From the NCBI GenBank assembly GCA_932294295.1, contig OW028579.1:3753370-3817369 (forward strand): a stretch of 64,000 nt of DNA, in the 5' to 3' direction. Positions 63,852-64,000 of the stretch are shown one piece after another. Source of the stretch: Alitta virens (Eukaryota; Annelida; Polychaeta; Phyllodocida; Nereididae). The notes under the pieces were generated by a model. That model had not been told where the DNA came from and ran no database searches. It was given only the letters and a program-made list of their open reading frames with translations. Position 1 is the first letter of the stretch, and every line of letters starts with the position of its first letter. The position numbers and the translations under genes are program-made.

Positions 63852-64000
63852 TAGTGGGTTATTCTCATTCAAAATTCAGATTTCTTTGTTCAGAATCTGT
63901 TGGTAGGCCTGTTCAAGCTCAGGCCTTTCTCAACTGCCTGGGGAGCACACACCCAGCATGCATTGCAGGTGAGCACCTTGATCACTAGGCCACGGCACCT

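Larger units (their letters stand above)
36540..64000. other. Gene-poor, repeat-rich intergenic (or unrecognised intronic) region
   Basis: I found no reading frame with recognisable protein character or convincing splice structure on either strand. The longer open frames here lie in tandem repeats or look random. The region may be intergenic or part of a large intron of another gene. The repeats it holds are listed separately; the rest is AT-rich unique DNA. Confidence 0.55.

Overview
This is animal genomic DNA from an AT-rich, repeat-dense invertebrate genome, probably marine. GT-AG introns, tRNA-derived SINEs with target-site duplications, palindromic MITEs and GATA-rich microsatellites all point that way. 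I cannot place the species. No bacterial gene, CRISPR array, rRNA or intact tRNA gene was seen.

The only gene I can support is a filamin-family gene on the + strand, whose 3' half fills positions 193-35033. Fourteen exons splice in frame. Exons at 193-345, 1288-1371, 1975-2112 and 2948-3121 encode about two immunoglobulin-like filamin repeats and continue a longer transcript that starts before the window. Ten further exons from 19224 to 35033 encode the last five repeats, a short charged tail and the stop codon. Every junction is phase 1, usually splitting a glycine codon. The last repeat resembles, from memory, the invertebrate jitterbug-type filamins, but this is only a family-level impression.

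The 16.1-kb intron between 3121 and 19224 contains a 1284-codon open reading frame (8925-12779). It has an in-frame stop just upstream of its ATG and no acceptor between them, so it looks like a first coding exon. A strong donor at 12724 is in the same phase (1) as exon 3121, so it can join the shared acceptor at 19224. The inferred product is a second filamin isoform of 1772 residues: 1266 residues of novel, Ser/Asp-rich, probably disordered sequence with a polyproline stretch, followed by the last five filamin repeats and no actin-binding domain. This internal-promoter isoform is the main discovery candidate.

From about 36.5 kb to 64 kb I see no gene. The region holds two tRNA-derived SINE families (A and B), several foldback/MITE families, hAT-like elements, a 20-copy satellite of about 89 bp built around a GATA tract (47.4-49.2 kb), a 33-bp minisatellite (38.9-39.85 kb), a GGATA array (42.96-43.6 kb) and a 9-bp minisatellite (61.9-62.2 kb). 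One SINE-B copy is split by a smaller element whose second copy lies about 800 bp away in inverse orientation.
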